This document shows, piece by piece, positions 28,180 through 34,326 of a DNA stretch of 64,000 nucleotides. This DNA comes from Thauera carbonicopians (GTDB taxonomy: Bacteria; Pseudomonadota; Gammaproteobacteria; Burkholderiales; Rhodocyclaceae), in NCBI RefSeq assembly GCF_025699485.1, contig NZ_JANUXN010000001.1, positions 372,001 through 436,000 of the forward strand, written 5' to 3'. The stretch's first letter is position 1. Each line of letters starts with the position of its first letter. The notes beneath the pieces were generated by a model, which was not told where the DNA came from, did not search any database, and saw nothing but the letters and a program-made list of their open reading frames with translations. The position numbers were made by a program, and so were the translations under genes.

Positions 28180-28434
28180 TTAGGTCGCGCGCGAGAGAAC
28201 CTTCTTGAAGATGCCCATCAGGATCAGACCACCGGTGATGGCGACCAGGACCGGCCAGCCGGCCGCCACCATATCAGTACCGTCATCCTTCAGCGCGGTG
28301 ATCGCGGCGGTCGCTTCGGCCGGCAATGCGGCTTGTGCCTGGACGGCAGCGACCGACAGGGCTGCAGCCGCTGCGGCTTGCTTGGCGCGGGCGCGAGCCG
28401 CGAGGTTCTTCAGCGCTTCGAGTTTGGCCTTCAT
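28180..28434 (-). CDS. Major coat protein (pVIII-like) precursor
   Basis: The 84-aa precursor has a 35-residue leader with a basic N-terminal part (KAKLEALKNLAARARAK), an Ala-rich core and a cleavage site AQA before ALPAEA. The mature 49-residue protein has an acidic start, a hydrophobic middle (VAAGWPVLVAITGGLILMGI) and a basic end (FKKVLSR). This is the exact build of pVIII, thousands of copies of which coat the ssDNA. The ATG at 28434 has GGAGAATGAAGTC upstream. An in-frame extension to 28527 is not conserved-looking. Confidence 0.92.
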   Translation of the reverse strand: MKAKLEALKNLAARARAKQAAAAAALSVAAVQAQAALPAEATAAITALKDDGTDMVAAGWPVLVAITGGLILMGIFKKVLSRAT

Positions 28435-28482
28435 GACTTCATTCTCCACTTGTTGATTCCGGGAAATCGCCCGGCCGATTGC

Positions 28483-28541
28483 ACAGGTATCGTCACCTGT
28501 CACATAGCCTGCACGGCTGTGCCGCACAGGCTATGTGACAG
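28483..28541 (-). terminator. Overlapping hairpins before the major coat gene
   Basis: CTGTCACATAGCCTG (28497-28511) pairs perfectly over 15 bp with CAGGCTATGTGACAG (28527-28541); the loop holds a further 4-bp stem. A second inverted repeat, ACAGGT (28483-28488) with ACCTGT (28495-28500), shares four bases of the first, so the two exclude each other. The long stem covers the end of the 38-aa gene. There is no T-run, so termination is uncertain; an mRNA-processing or stabilising element ahead of the most abundant product, or a packaging hairpin, also fit. Confidence 0.6.
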
Positions 28542-28647
28542 ATTCCGATACTTTCTTGAATATCAAATAGATATAGCCCGAGACCCAACCAAGGGCGAAG
28601 GAACCCATGTAGAGGCCAATCAGCGGCGCGACGTCATCCCATGTCAT
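28531..28647 (-). CDS. Small phage membrane protein, 38 aa
   Basis: Reads MTWDDVAPLIGLYMGSFALG and on to a basic tail (FKKVSESVT) after one hydrophobic helix. Its ATG overlaps the stop of the preceding 29-aa gene. The stop codon lies inside the long hairpin at 28497-28541. Position after the replication gene and before the coat gene, with two similar tiny genes, matches the pVII/pIX region of classic filamentous phages. Confidence 0.7.
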   Translation of the reverse strand: MTWDDVAPLIGLYMGSFALGWVSGYIYLIFKKVSESVT

Positions 28648-28733
28648 CGTTGTTGTCCTGCAATGAAGCCCAGCGCAAACGCCAGGACGGAAAAGCCGGC
28701 GTGAAGCAGCGGAGCGATTTCAGAGAGTTCCAT
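28644..28733 (-). CDS. Tiny phage membrane protein, 29 aa (pVII/pIX candidate)
   Basis: MELSEIAPLLHAGFSVLAFA continues GLGF-type hydrophobic residues and ends GQQR. One membrane helix with an acidic start and basic end, similar in size to M13 pVII (33 aa) and pIX (32 aa), the proteins at the virion tip that emerges first. Start and stop overlap neighbouring genes (TGATG and ATGA), strong evidence of coupled translation. Confidence 0.68.
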   Translation of the reverse strand: MELSEIAPLLHAGFSVLAFALGFIAGQQR

Positions 28734-28822
28734 CACAGCATCCACTTAATCCACGTAATTAAAAAAGCAGCCGCAGCAACAGTCGCCAAAATCGCATCAC
28801 CGAACTCAATAGAACCCGGCAT
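28733..28822 (-). CDS. Tiny phage membrane protein, 29 aa (pVII/pIX candidate)
   Basis: MPGSIEFGDAILATVAAAAA followed by FLITWIKWML: one hydrophobic helix with a basic, Trp-rich end. The ATG overlaps the stop of the replication gene (TGATG) and its own stop overlaps the next tiny gene the same way. Size and place suit a pVII or pIX minor coat protein; which of the two it is cannot be told from sequence. Confidence 0.68.
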   Translation of the reverse strand: MPGSIEFGDAILATVAAAAFLITWIKWML

Positions 28823-29877
28823 CACGCCACCCTGCGCAGTTCTTCCCACGAGCCAACCGGCTGGGCCAATACGATCTTGACCGGACGAAGCGGAATGATC
28901 TTCGCGGTATGCATATCACCATCCGTAATGCCGGCCGAACGCAGATAAGCGAGATGCCGCTGAAACGTGCTACGCGGCATATAGCCTTTCACTTGTTCGA
29001 AACCAAACTGACGAATGTTCAGCAGCGTTGTAAATGCGGCCTGCGCCCTGCCATCGGTAATCGAATTCTTTTCCTTGATCATCGTCACCACGTCATCCCG
29101 ATTCATATCTCGCACCTCCACGCCATCGACCAGCGGCCCAAAAAAATCCATGTAAAGTTTCTGCAACGCCTCTTCGGTGAGGTCCCACCATTTGCCGCCC
29201 TTCTCTTCCATGCGGCGAAACCATTTCGCTGCCCGGGTGTGTTCCAGGCGCAGCAGCCTATCGGCGAGTGTGAGTTGATCTTCCGAGACGGACACTTTTC
29301 CTTTCCGGTTCAGCATTCGAAGCTGTGGCCCCTTGTGGTAAGCCTTTCCTTTCGTCAAATCGGATTTGGGGTTCCATGAGACGGTGTCACCGCCGTTCTT
29401 GGCGCTCGACGCCTTGCGACGGCCGCCGTCCGTCACCATCAGCATCTGGAGCGCTTGCTTGACGCTATCGTAGTCCGGCAGCAGGTAGTTACCGGTGATG
29501 TCGATCCGGCGGCACTGCCACGCGGTGTAAGCCGGTAGAAACGCCTGCAGGGCCTTCCTGGCGACGCTGATAACGGTTTCGGCGCACTTGATGATGTCGA
29601 GGCTGCCGAAGACGTTCAGGCCGTCGTGCGCAAGGCTGGCAGGCGATCCGGCGACAACGAGATACTCATCCTTGCCGTCCGACTGGATCTGCCACACCAA
29701 GCCCACGGTATCGGAGCGGAGCTTATCGACGTCGAGGGTATTCTTTTCCCACATCAGCGCACCGTCGGAATCGAAGCACTGCATGCGGCCCCGGCAGTTC
29801 ATCACGCGATCCCACAGGGCTTGACCCATCGACGGATGCAGCTTGATGCGGAGCGTGAGCCAATCAATGAGGAACAT
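28822..29877 (-). CDS. Phage replication initiation protein (gene II/X family)
   Basis: This protein should nick the plus strand at the phage origin and start rolling-circle replication. The 351-aa product begins MFLIDWLTLRIKLHP, typical of the phage/plasmid replication (CRI, gene II/X) family, with WQCRRIDITGNYLLPD in the middle and many Lys/Arg. The start at 29877 is chosen by that family N-terminus; it overlaps the upstream 97-aa gene by 14 bases. An in-frame extension to 29934 is unlikely. Confidence 0.88.
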   Translation of the reverse strand: MFLIDWLTLRIKLHPSMGQALWDRVMNCRGRMQCFDSDGALMWEKNTLDVDKLRSDTVGLVWQIQSDGKDEYLVVAGSPASLAHDGLNVFGSLDIIKCAETVISVARKALQAFLPAYTAWQCRRIDITGNYLLPDYDSVKQALQMLMVTDGGRRKASSAKNGGDTVSWNPKSDLTKGKAYHKGPQLRMLNRKGKVSVSEDQLTLADRLLRLEHTRAAKWFRRMEEKGGKWWDLTEEALQKLYMDFFGPLVDGVEVRDMNRDDVVTMIKEKNSITDGRAQAAFTTLLNIRQFGFEQVKGYMPRSTFQRHLAYLRSAGITDGDMHTAKIIPLRPVKIVLAQPVGSWEELRRVA

Positions 29878-30157
29878 CAGTTCCGCCCCTATGCCAGCGT
29901 TTTGATGCCATTTGGTAGCCGGTCCGCATGGCAACGCCTAATTGTTCCTGGACGAGCTTGCGGCGCCGCTCTTGCACCGCTTCCGGCACGTTCGGACCAC
30001 CGACCGACTGATTCAGAAACAGCCGTTCGCACTCTTGAACCTGATCACGCCAATACTGCGCATTGCGAAAATCCATATCGGCGATAAACCAGAAATGCGC
30101 CCGCACCAAGCGAGTGAAGGCGCATTCCGTGGCGGCGAAATAGGGATGCAGTTGCAT
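29864..30157 (-). CDS. Small phage protein of unknown function, 97 aa
   Basis: Soluble, charged protein with an aromatic N-terminal part (LVRAHFWFIADMDFRNAQYW) and a helical, basic rest (AVQERRRKLVQEQLGVAMR). It lies 3 bases after a 45-aa gene and overlaps the replication gene. The place next to rep suggests a replication accessory role, but no family is recognised. Confidence 0.7.
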   Translation of the reverse strand: MQLHPYFAATECAFTRLVRAHFWFIADMDFRNAQYWRDQVQECERLFLNQSVGGPNVPEAVQERRRKLVQEQLGVAMRTGYQMASKRWHRGGTDVPH

Positions 30158-30160
30158 GGT

Positions 30161-30298
30161 TCAGGCAACCCGGTGGAACATTCCGATGGGATTAACGCCA
30201 GCGCGAACGAATTCGGCGCGAGAGAAAGATGGCGTCAGCTTCGAGAGGCGAACCGAGATCAGGACGCGGACCATTTCTGTAACGGAGACGGAATACAT
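30161..30298 (-). CDS. Small phage protein of unknown function, 45 aa
   Basis: A 45-codon frame (MYSVSVTEMVRVLISVRLSK, then a short basic tail) exactly fills the space between its neighbours: the ATG overlaps the upstream stop as TGATG, and the next gene begins 3 bases after its stop. This tight packing is the main evidence that it is real. Basic and amphipathic, possibly nucleic-acid binding. Confidence 0.6.
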   Translation of the reverse strand: MYSVSVTEMVRVLISVRLSKLTPSFSRAEFVRAGVNPIGMFHRVA

Positions 30299-30507
30299 CA
30301 CTCAACCTTAGAATCATCCAAACACATATGATCAAAACCCAGCGCCTTCATGAATTCCCGATACTCATCAGCAGGAAGCTCGCATCCAATAAAAACAACC
30401 AAATTACGAGCAGTACGGTCTTCAATATCCGAACCGGATTCGGCAACACTCGACGATGCCAAATCGCGAGCACGAGCCGCCAAATTGATCAAATGCCTGG
30501 TGTCCAT
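30298..30507 (-). CDS. Small phage protein of unknown function, 69 aa
   Basis: Soluble, acidic protein beginning MDTRHLINLAARARDLASSS and ending in FMKALGFDHMCLDDSKVE. The ATG lies 10 bases after the SSB stop, with AAAGGGG as ribosome binding site. No family recognised. Its place in the early operon between ssb and rep suggests a replication or host-takeover function. Confidence 0.68.
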   Translation of the reverse strand: MDTRHLINLAARARDLASSSVAESGSDIEDRTARNLVVFIGCELPADEYREFMKALGFDHMCLDDSKVE

Positions 30508-30517
30508 GGCCGCCCCT

Positions 30518-30865
30518 TTACTCTTCGATGGCAAAAAGGCGGACATCGGCGGTCTGGATTTGGCGGATTTCGCCGGTTTCCCTATCCGTCGATTTGAAGG
30601 AGCGGCGATAACCGCCGATGCGGACGCGGACCTGCACGTCATCCTCGATCTCGCCCAGGCGACCTTTGGCCAGGATGCTGACCGTGGCCGGCGACGAGTA
30701 CGGATCCGGCGCGGGCATGACGACGAGGTTTTCCCAAACCGTGCTGTTGCCGGTCGGGCGGCGTACCAGGACGAGACGGCCCCGGATGATGGCCTCACCG
30801 GCCTTGATGCCGGGCTTCGATTGGGTTGCGGGCATTTCCGCTACTTGGGCTGCTGCTGCGCTCAT
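30518..30865 (-). CDS. Phage single-stranded DNA-binding protein
   Basis: The gene V-type protein coats newly made plus strands and keeps them single-stranded until virion assembly. The 115-aa product has an OB-fold-like middle (AIIRGRLVLVRRPTG, then VRVRIGGYRRSFK) rich in beta and basic residues. It is the first gene of the leftward operon, with AGAGGAA upstream of the ATG at 30865. Family assignment is from size, position and pattern rather than a sharp motif. Confidence 0.75.
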   Translation of the reverse strand: MSAAAAQVAEMPATQSKPGIKAGEAIIRGRLVLVRRPTGNSTVWENLVVMPAPDPYSSPATVSILAKGRLGEIEDDVQVRVRIGGYRRSFKSTDRETGEIRQIQTADVRLFAIEE

Positions 30866-30923
30866 GGCGATTTCCTCTTGACTTGTCGTGGTCCGCTTCA
30901 GTAACTGCCACTGAGTCGGAATC

Positions 30924-30983
30924 TATCAATGTGACAGATTGATACGATTTCTATCAAACCGATAGACACTTGTCAATACGACA
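30924..30983. promoter_or_regulatory. Operator cluster over the phage early promoter
   Basis: Three inverted repeats in 60 bases: TATCAAT-N7-ATTGATA (30924-30944), TCTATC-N5-GATAGA (30950-30966) and TGTC-N5-GACA (30971-30983). On the leftward strand a perfect -35 box TTGACA (30971-30976) and a -10-like TAGAAA (30948-30953) are 17 bases apart, so the second and third repeats lie directly on the promoter of the ssb-rep operon. The divergent HTH regulator gene starts 35 bases to the right. This is the layout of a repressor-controlled lysogeny switch. Confidence 0.75.
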
Positions 30984-31018
30984 GACCGCAACTACCCTAC
31001 TGAGCAGGAGGTAGCACC

Positions 31019-31339
31019 ATGGAAATCAACGAGAAATGCGAAGAAGTCATGAAGGCACGAGGCTGGACCTTGCGCCGCCTAGCCGAAGAAATCGGCATGA
31101 ACGAGAACAACCTTTCAGCGGCACGGAAAGGACGCAGGACCATGCCCGCGCATGCCCTGATCCGCCTCGAAAGGCTTCGAGGCACCGACGATCACTCGAT
31201 CATCGAGCAGTTACTTAGGACAGCGGCATGCATTACGCTTGTAGCATGCGCTTACTTATTCAATGACTCGTTGCAAGGCATTGAATATGCAGGGGTTTTG
31301 ATGGCTGGATGGACCGATTACAAATTATCGCGGTTTTGA
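31019..31339 (+). CDS. Phage HTH regulator whose 3' end lies in the attachment site
   Basis: The 106-aa product has an Xre-type helix-turn-helix (TLRRLAEEIGMNENNLSAAR, about 17-36) and a hydrophobic stretch (about 68-82). GGAGG precedes the ATG. It is divergent from the ssb-rep operon across the operator cluster, so repressor is the likely role. Codons 101-104 (YKLS) are the att core; the last two codons and stop come from the host side. In the circular phage the frame would continue past the core for 30 more residues, including LFLVAVLIAVLA, to a TAG at 24085-24087. Confidence 0.82.
   Translation: MEINEKCEEVMKARGWTLRRLAEEIGMNENNLSAARKGRRTMPAHALIRLERLRGTDDHSIIEQLLRTAACITLVACAYLFNDSLQGIEYAGVLMAGWTDYKLSRF
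31308..31335. other. Right prophage attachment site
   Basis: The centre TACAAA and arm TTATCGCGGTT repeat those of the left site (one difference), but the other arm, GATGGACCGAT, is unrelated to XerD arms. This is the pattern expected when a phage brings a half-site: the left junction is a full dif, the right is degenerate. The predicted uninterrupted host site is AGTTTACATAA-TACAAA-TTATCGCGGTT. The site lies within the last codons of the phage regulator gene. Confidence 0.8.
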
Positions 31340-31452
31340 CGCCTTCTCGAGTCGATTGTTTTCTAGTCCGCCTCTCGGCCTACCAGCAACATGAAAATTC
31401 ATGTGTTTCAGTGTGACCGGCGTCATGGATACCACTCCTTTGTCTGGTTACC
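31340..31452. other. Host sequence right of the prophage
   Basis: About 110 bases between the right att site and a small membrane-protein gene. No terminator is visible for the integrated form of the phage regulator, so its transcript may run into host sequence. Confidence 0.45.
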
Positions 31453-31626
31453 ATGCTCTCCATGAAAACCAATGTTCTGGTCACGCTCGTTGCGCTGATC
31501 GCGTTCCTCGGCATCGTCTCGTTGTTGCTGTTCGCCAGCAAGGCACCGACGCATATACGCATCCAGCCTGTTCAAGTATCCGGGGCCACAGGATCGTCGA
31601 CGCCGGGCTCCGCTTCACACAACTGA
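31453..31626 (+). CDS. Small single-span membrane protein, 57 aa
   Basis: Reads MLSMKTNVLVTLVALIAFLG and continues hydrophobic to about residue 28, then a soluble tail (about 29-57) rich in Ser, Thr and Gly. An alternative ATG at 31462 would drop three residues. No strong ribosome binding site and no recognised family. It is the first possible host gene right of the prophage. Confidence 0.45.
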   Translation: MLSMKTNVLVTLVALIAFLGIVSLLLFASKAPTHIRIQPVQVSGATGSSTPGSASHN

Positions 31627-31682
31627 GCGCCATGGTGGCCGTGGGTCGATGACCCCTCGGCCACATGCAAATGAAGAACCGA

Positions 31683-32672
31683 TTAAAGCAGCTCTTTGCG
31701 CAGTTGAGCCGGTGTTTTGATCGATAGCAACCCGGGCGCTACATCGAAGGCGGTCTTGGCGCCGAACTGGCCCTGTACGTTCAGCCGATAGGCTGCCCGC
31801 GCATAGGCCACCAGAACGCTGGCGGTGAATTCGGGATTGCTTTCGAGCTGGAGCGAATACTCGATCACTTGGGCGTGCGCTTCGCTGGTGTTGCCGCTGC
31901 GAATGACGAAGCCTCCATGCGGCATGCGTTTATGTTCGCGGAGCAAAGTCTCTTCGCTGATGAAATGGACCGCGGTGTCGTAATCGGCAAAATAGTTGGG
32001 CATGGTGACGATGGCTTGCTCGACTTCGGCTGCATCGGCGCCTTCGTTCAGCACGACGTAACATTCACGCGTGTGCTTCTGACGGATCGTCAGTTCGGGG
32101 CGCGAGCCACTGCGCACTTGCTCGATCGCGTCCTGTGACGGCAGCGTGTACTGCACCCCCGCCTTAACCCCAGGCACGCGGCGAATGGCATCGGAGTGCC
32201 CCTGGCTCAGCCCCTTGCCCCAGAACGTGTACGTTGCGCCATCGGGCAGCAAGGCTTCGCCATACAGGCGATTGATGGAAAACATGCCTGGATCCCAGCC
32301 GATGGAAATCAAGGCCGTTTTGCCGTTTGCGCGTGCCGGCGCGTCAACCGCGTCGAAGTACTCAGGGATGCGTGCATGCGTGTCGAAGCTGTCGACGATG
32401 TTGAACCTTGCCGCCATCTTTGGTCCCTGGCGTGGCAGATCGTCCTTGGAGCCGCCACATAGAATCAATACGTCGATCGTGTCACGATGGTCGGACAATG
32501 CATTGATGGGCCGTACTGGGGTCTGTGCGGACAACGGCTTCACCGACTCCGGCGGACGGCGAGTGAATACGCCGACCAGGGTCATGTCCGGGTTTCTGGC
32601 GATGGCGGCCTCGACGCCGCGCCCCAGGTTTCCGTAGCCGGCGATACCGATGCGGATTTGCGTGTTGTCCAT
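31683..32672 (-). CDS. ddh: meso-Diaminopimelate D-dehydrogenase
   Basis: Ddh makes meso-diaminopimelate in one NADPH-dependent step from tetrahydrodipicolinate, bypassing the acylated routes to lysine and peptidoglycan. The protein has the dinucleotide fold IGIAGYGNLGRGVEAAI and family stretches LCGGSKDDLPRQGP, SIGWDPGMFSINRLYGEA, FWGKGLSQGHSDAIR, and MPHGGFVIRSG. I prefer the ATG at 32672 (329 aa), with GGAG upstream, over the GTG at 32684, which overlaps that site. Known mainly from Corynebacterium, some Bacillus and Bacteroidetes, it is patchy in Proteobacteria. Confidence 0.9.
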   Translation of the reverse strand: MDNTQIRIGIAGYGNLGRGVEAAIARNPDMTLVGVFTRRPPESVKPLSAQTPVRPINALSDHRDTIDVLILCGGSKDDLPRQGPKMAARFNIVDSFDTHARIPEYFDAVDAPARANGKTALISIGWDPGMFSINRLYGEALLPDGATYTFWGKGLSQGHSDAIRRVPGVKAGVQYTLPSQDAIEQVRSGSRPELTIRQKHTRECYVVLNEGADAAEVEQAIVTMPNYFADYDTAVHFISEETLLREHKRMPHGGFVIRSGNTSEAHAQVIEYSLQLESNPEFTASVLVAYARAAYRLNVQGQFGAKTAFDVAPGLLSIKTPAQLRKELL

Positions 32673-32756
32673 CAGGAAACTCACTCCAACTTTGAGAGAA
32701 TGAATGCTCGCGTAGCGCCCTGCTCATGGGCACGCATGCAATGTTCGATCCCGCGC

Positions 32757-33284
32757 TCAGCGCCCTTCCATGTCTGGAAACAGCACATCGGTGAACCCGA
32801 AGCGGGTGAAGTCGCTGATCCGCATCGGATACAGTACCCCGGCGAGATGATCGCATTCATGCTGCACTACACGGGCATGAAAACCCTCGGCCACGCGATC
32901 GATGGATTTCCCTTGCGGGTCGAAGCCTTGGTAGTGAATGCGTCGATGGCGTGCCACCATACCACGCAACCCGGGGACCGACAGACAGCCCTCCCACCCC
33001 TCCTCCATCATGTCGTCCAGCGGCGTGATGATCGGATTCAGCAGGATCGTGCGCGGTACTGCCGGGGCATCAGGATAGCGTTCGCTGTGCTCGAAACCGA
33101 AAATCACCAACTGCAGGCCGGCGCCGATCTGCGGCGCCGCCAGACCAACACCGCCATTTGCGGTCATCGTGTCGAACATGTCGGCGATCAATTCGTCCAG
33201 TTCAGGCGTTCCGAACGACGTGACGGGTTTGGCCTGTTCGAGGAGACGCGGATCTCCCATGCGCAAGAGTGTACGAGCAACCAT
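32757..33284 (-). CDS. def: Peptide deformylase
   Basis: Removes the N-formyl group from nascent proteins; an iron/zinc enzyme. All three motifs are present: [18 protein letters not shown] (metal-binding Cys) and QHECDHLAG (HExxH-type His pair and Glu). 175 aa from the ATG at 33284, with GGTGA upstream; a GTG at 33293 is possible. The gene is not next to fmt, so it is probably an extra, second deformylase. Confidence 0.92.
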   Translation of the reverse strand: MVARTLLRMGDPRLLEQAKPVTSFGTPELDELIADMFDTMTANGGVGLAAPQIGAGLQLVIFGFEHSERYPDAPAVPRTILLNPIITPLDDMMEEGWEGCLSVPGLRGMVARHRRIHYQGFDPQGKSIDRVAEGFHARVVQHECDHLAGVLYPMRISDFTRFGFTDVLFPDMEGR

Positions 33285-33381
33285 TGTTTTCACCAGAAAT
33301 TTGTCGGGATAATTTACACTCGTGCTGCAAACTTTTTGAAACAGTCATGGAAATATTATTTATTTCAGCTATTTGATCAAG

Positions 33382-33400
33382 TTGGTGTAAATATTGCTTT
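33382..33400 (+). promoter_or_regulatory. Sigma-54-type promoter upstream of the PEP-CTERM gene
   Basis: TTGG at 33382-33385 and TTGC at 33394-33397 give the GG-N10-GC spacing of a -24/-12 promoter, with TTT after the GC as in the consensus. It lies about 90 bases before the PEP-CTERM start codon on the same strand. PEP-CTERM/exosortase genes in related bacteria are controlled by RpoN with the PrsK/PrsR pair, so the match is biologically sensible. The -24 side after GG is not a full consensus. Confidence 0.6.
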
Positions 33401-33489
33401 AGAATGGCCTGCGACCTTCACGTTGCGACGACGTTAAACCCTCGCACTCTGGCCACACGCCAGCCGTGACGTACAGACAGGAATCACTC

Positions 33490-34254
33490 ATGAAGAAAAC
33501 TGCCTTCATCGCTGCCACCGCGGCTCTCGCTACCTTCAGTGCCGGAGCATCGGCTGCTTATGTCAGTCAGGTCAATAGCCTCAGCGGCGGTTTCAGCATC
33601 GCTGGATTTGCCGACGGCTCGCCGAACACCTACACGGTCAGCCTCACCGGCCTTTCAGGCAGCGGCGTGGTCAACCTTGGTCCGAGTGGCAGCTATGAAA
33701 TCAGCGCCGGGTCCGGCACCTCGGGTGGAAGCGCTTCGGTCGAGCTCACTGTGCCGCTGCTCGGAAGCCGTACGTTCACGACAAGCAGCCTCACCTCGCT
33801 GTTCACCGGCAACGTCAGCTTCAGTGGCCTGGCCGAGGGCAACTACCCCTTCGCCTTCGGTGCTGGTGCCGTCACCACACCCATCGGCGTCAATTTCAGC
33901 GGTAGCTATGGTGGCTCCACGACCATGGGTATTCTCGGCTTCCTGAATTCCCTGCTGGGGACTTCGTTCGTCGATCCGTCGGGGGCCGGCACTTTCAGCG
34001 TCGAAGGTACGATCACTGACACGTCGGTCGTTCTGGAGGTCACTGAAACTGCTGTTGGCTGGCCTGGCGCAGGTCAGCTCCTGCTCGACTTCATCGGCAA
34101 CGTTCCCGTCATTGGCGGCAGCTTCAGCATCGACAATCTGGCGATCACCGCAACGCCGACCTCGACTCAGGTGCCCGAACCCGCTTCCCTCGCTCTGCTG
34201 GGCCTGGGCATGGCTGGTCTCGCCGTACTCCGCCGCCGTAAGCAAGCCGCCTGA
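33490..34254 (+). CDS. PEP-CTERM sorting-domain protein
   Basis: The 254-aa secreted protein has a signal peptide (cleavage near ASA, residue 23), a Gly/Ser/Thr-rich body without Cys, and a C-terminal sorting signal: VPEPASLALLGLG, a short hydrophobic helix, then RRRKQAA. Exosortase (EpsH) is expected to cut at the PEP motif and attach or release the protein at the surface; such proteins often go with exopolysaccharide and floc formation. An upstream in-frame start at 33466 is less likely, as AGGA precedes the ATG at 33490. Confidence 0.92.
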   Translation: MKKTAFIAATAALATFSAGASAAYVSQVNSLSGGFSIAGFADGSPNTYTVSLTGLSGSGVVNLGPSGSYEISAGSGTSGGSASVELTVPLLGSRTFTTSSLTSLFTGNVSFSGLAEGNYPFAFGAGAVTTPIGVNFSGSYGGSTTMGILGFLNSLLGTSFVDPSGAGTFSVEGTITDTSVVLEVTETAVGWPGAGQLLLDFIGNVPVIGGSFSIDNLAITATPTSTQVPEPASLALLGLGMAGLAVLRRRKQAA

Positions 34255-34280
34255 TCCCGTTGCTTCAGTAACATCTCGAA

Positions 34281-34315
34281 ACCGACGCCCTCGACGAAGG
34301 GCGTCGGTTTTTTTT
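34281..34315 (+). terminator. Rho-independent terminator after the PEP-CTERM gene
   Basis: ACCGACGCCCT (34281-34291) and AGGGCGTCGGT (34298-34308) form an 11-bp stem around a 6-base loop, followed by a run of eight T residues ending at 34315. It makes the PEP-CTERM gene a single-gene transcript, separate from the phosphatase gene that follows. Confidence 0.93.
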
Positions 34316-34326
34316 ACGCTAGGCCC

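Larger units (their letters stand above)
23983..31331. mobile_element. Filamentous phage (inovirus) prophage inserted at a dif-like site
   Basis: A unit of about 7.3 kb is bounded by two direct copies of TACAAATTATCGC (23983-23995 and 31319-31331). Inside are the hallmark inovirus genes in usual order: ssDNA-binding protein, gene II-type replication protein, tiny membrane proteins, major coat protein with signal peptide, pIII-like adsorption protein, pVI and a Zot/pI ATPase, plus a divergent HTH regulator. No integrase or transposase gene is present, consistent with use of host XerC/XerD. No pIV-type secretin is encoded, so exit probably borrows a host secretin. All key genes look intact. Confidence 0.93.
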
